Assembly (NCBI RefSeq): GCF_016801775.1
Contig: NZ_CP069004.1
Coordinates: forward strand, 3,658,001 to 3,722,000
DNA: 64,000 nucleotides
Source of the DNA: Sulfitobacter mediterraneus
GTDB taxonomy: Bacteria > Pseudomonadota > Alphaproteobacteria > Rhodobacterales > Rhodobacteraceae
Reading direction: 5' to 3'
The notes under the pieces are model-generated. The model was not told the DNA's origin. It searched no databases and worked only from the letters and a program-made list of their open reading frames with translations. Below, one piece after another: positions 63,927 to 64,000 of this stretch. Each line of letters opens with the position of its first letter. The stretch's first letter is position 1. The translations under genes and the position numbers were made by a program.

Positions 63927-64000
63927 CACATCACTCCTGAACTTGGCGGCACTGTAACGCTGCTGCGGGGCGAGGGAAATGCTCGGGGCGGCAAAATTGC

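Overview
The window is chromosomal DNA of an alphaproteobacterium of the Rhodobacteraceae (Roseobacter/Rhodobacter group). Support: a high-GC coding style, an ethylmalonyl-CoA pathway gene set (ccr, ecm, mch, mcl2) beside TCA-cycle operons, a TIGR02302/DUF4175 protein, an HvrA-type H-NS protein, a TIGR02186-TauE/SafE pair and paired MAPEG proteins. No rRNA, tRNA, CRISPR array, prophage or insertion sequence is visible. Almost all DNA is coding.

Layout. 1-6213: the end of a DUF4175 protein, a zinc-ribbon membrane protein, ftsE-ftsX-plsC, a PPOX flavoprotein and a fatty acid hydroxylase. 6534-17805 (minus strand): a large TCA cluster transcribed sucC, secreted protein, methyltransferase, sucD, sucA, sucB, orphan membrane protein, two MAPEG proteins, lpdA. 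18095-20749 (minus): mcl2-nnrU-DUF1737-mch, part of the ethylmalonyl-CoA pathway. 21077-25432: small secreted protein, TauE/SafE permease, double PRC-barrel protein, mdh, DUF1194 protein. 25604-29664: sdhC-sdhD-sdhA-lipoprotein-sdhB plus a tiny zinc-ribbon protein. 29745-33592: FAD dehydrogenase, DUF1989 protein, deoD, H-NS-like protein. 33675-38708: ecm, a PlsB/PlsC-like acyltransferase and ccr. 38908-43798: LuxR-type regulator with a small upstream gene, RecD-like helicase, SDR, TIGR02186-TauE pair. 43938-48744 (minus): nucleoside/BMP-type ABC importer. 48846-52229 (minus): rimI, tsaB, Nfu, Usp, class IV aminotransferase, small hypothetical. 52357-64000: M48 lipoprotein, small secreted protein, YigZ-type protein, hemolysin III, DUF393, a duplicated-motif protein, rimO, AsmA, trpB, DUF2237, serine hydrolase, DUF2332, pth.

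How it fits together. The core of the window is acetyl-CoA and C4-acid metabolism. Ccr, Ecm, Mch and Mcl2 are steps in acetyl-CoA assimilation and release of malate. Mdh, Sdh, Suc and OGDH/Lpd then process the C4 acids.

The most interesting regulatory signal is a near-perfect palindrome, TTGTGATCACA. It occurs as a pair with exactly 21 bp spacing in front of sucC and again in front of sdhC (with a TATAAT between the two copies), and once in front of mdh. This looks like a shared operator for the TCA operons; its regulator is not encoded here. Other non-coding structure: a four-copy 29-bp tandem hairpin array after trpB, a compound folded element after rimO, a hairpin touching the start of the H-NS gene, and AAACGCAA repeats in front of ccr and ecm.
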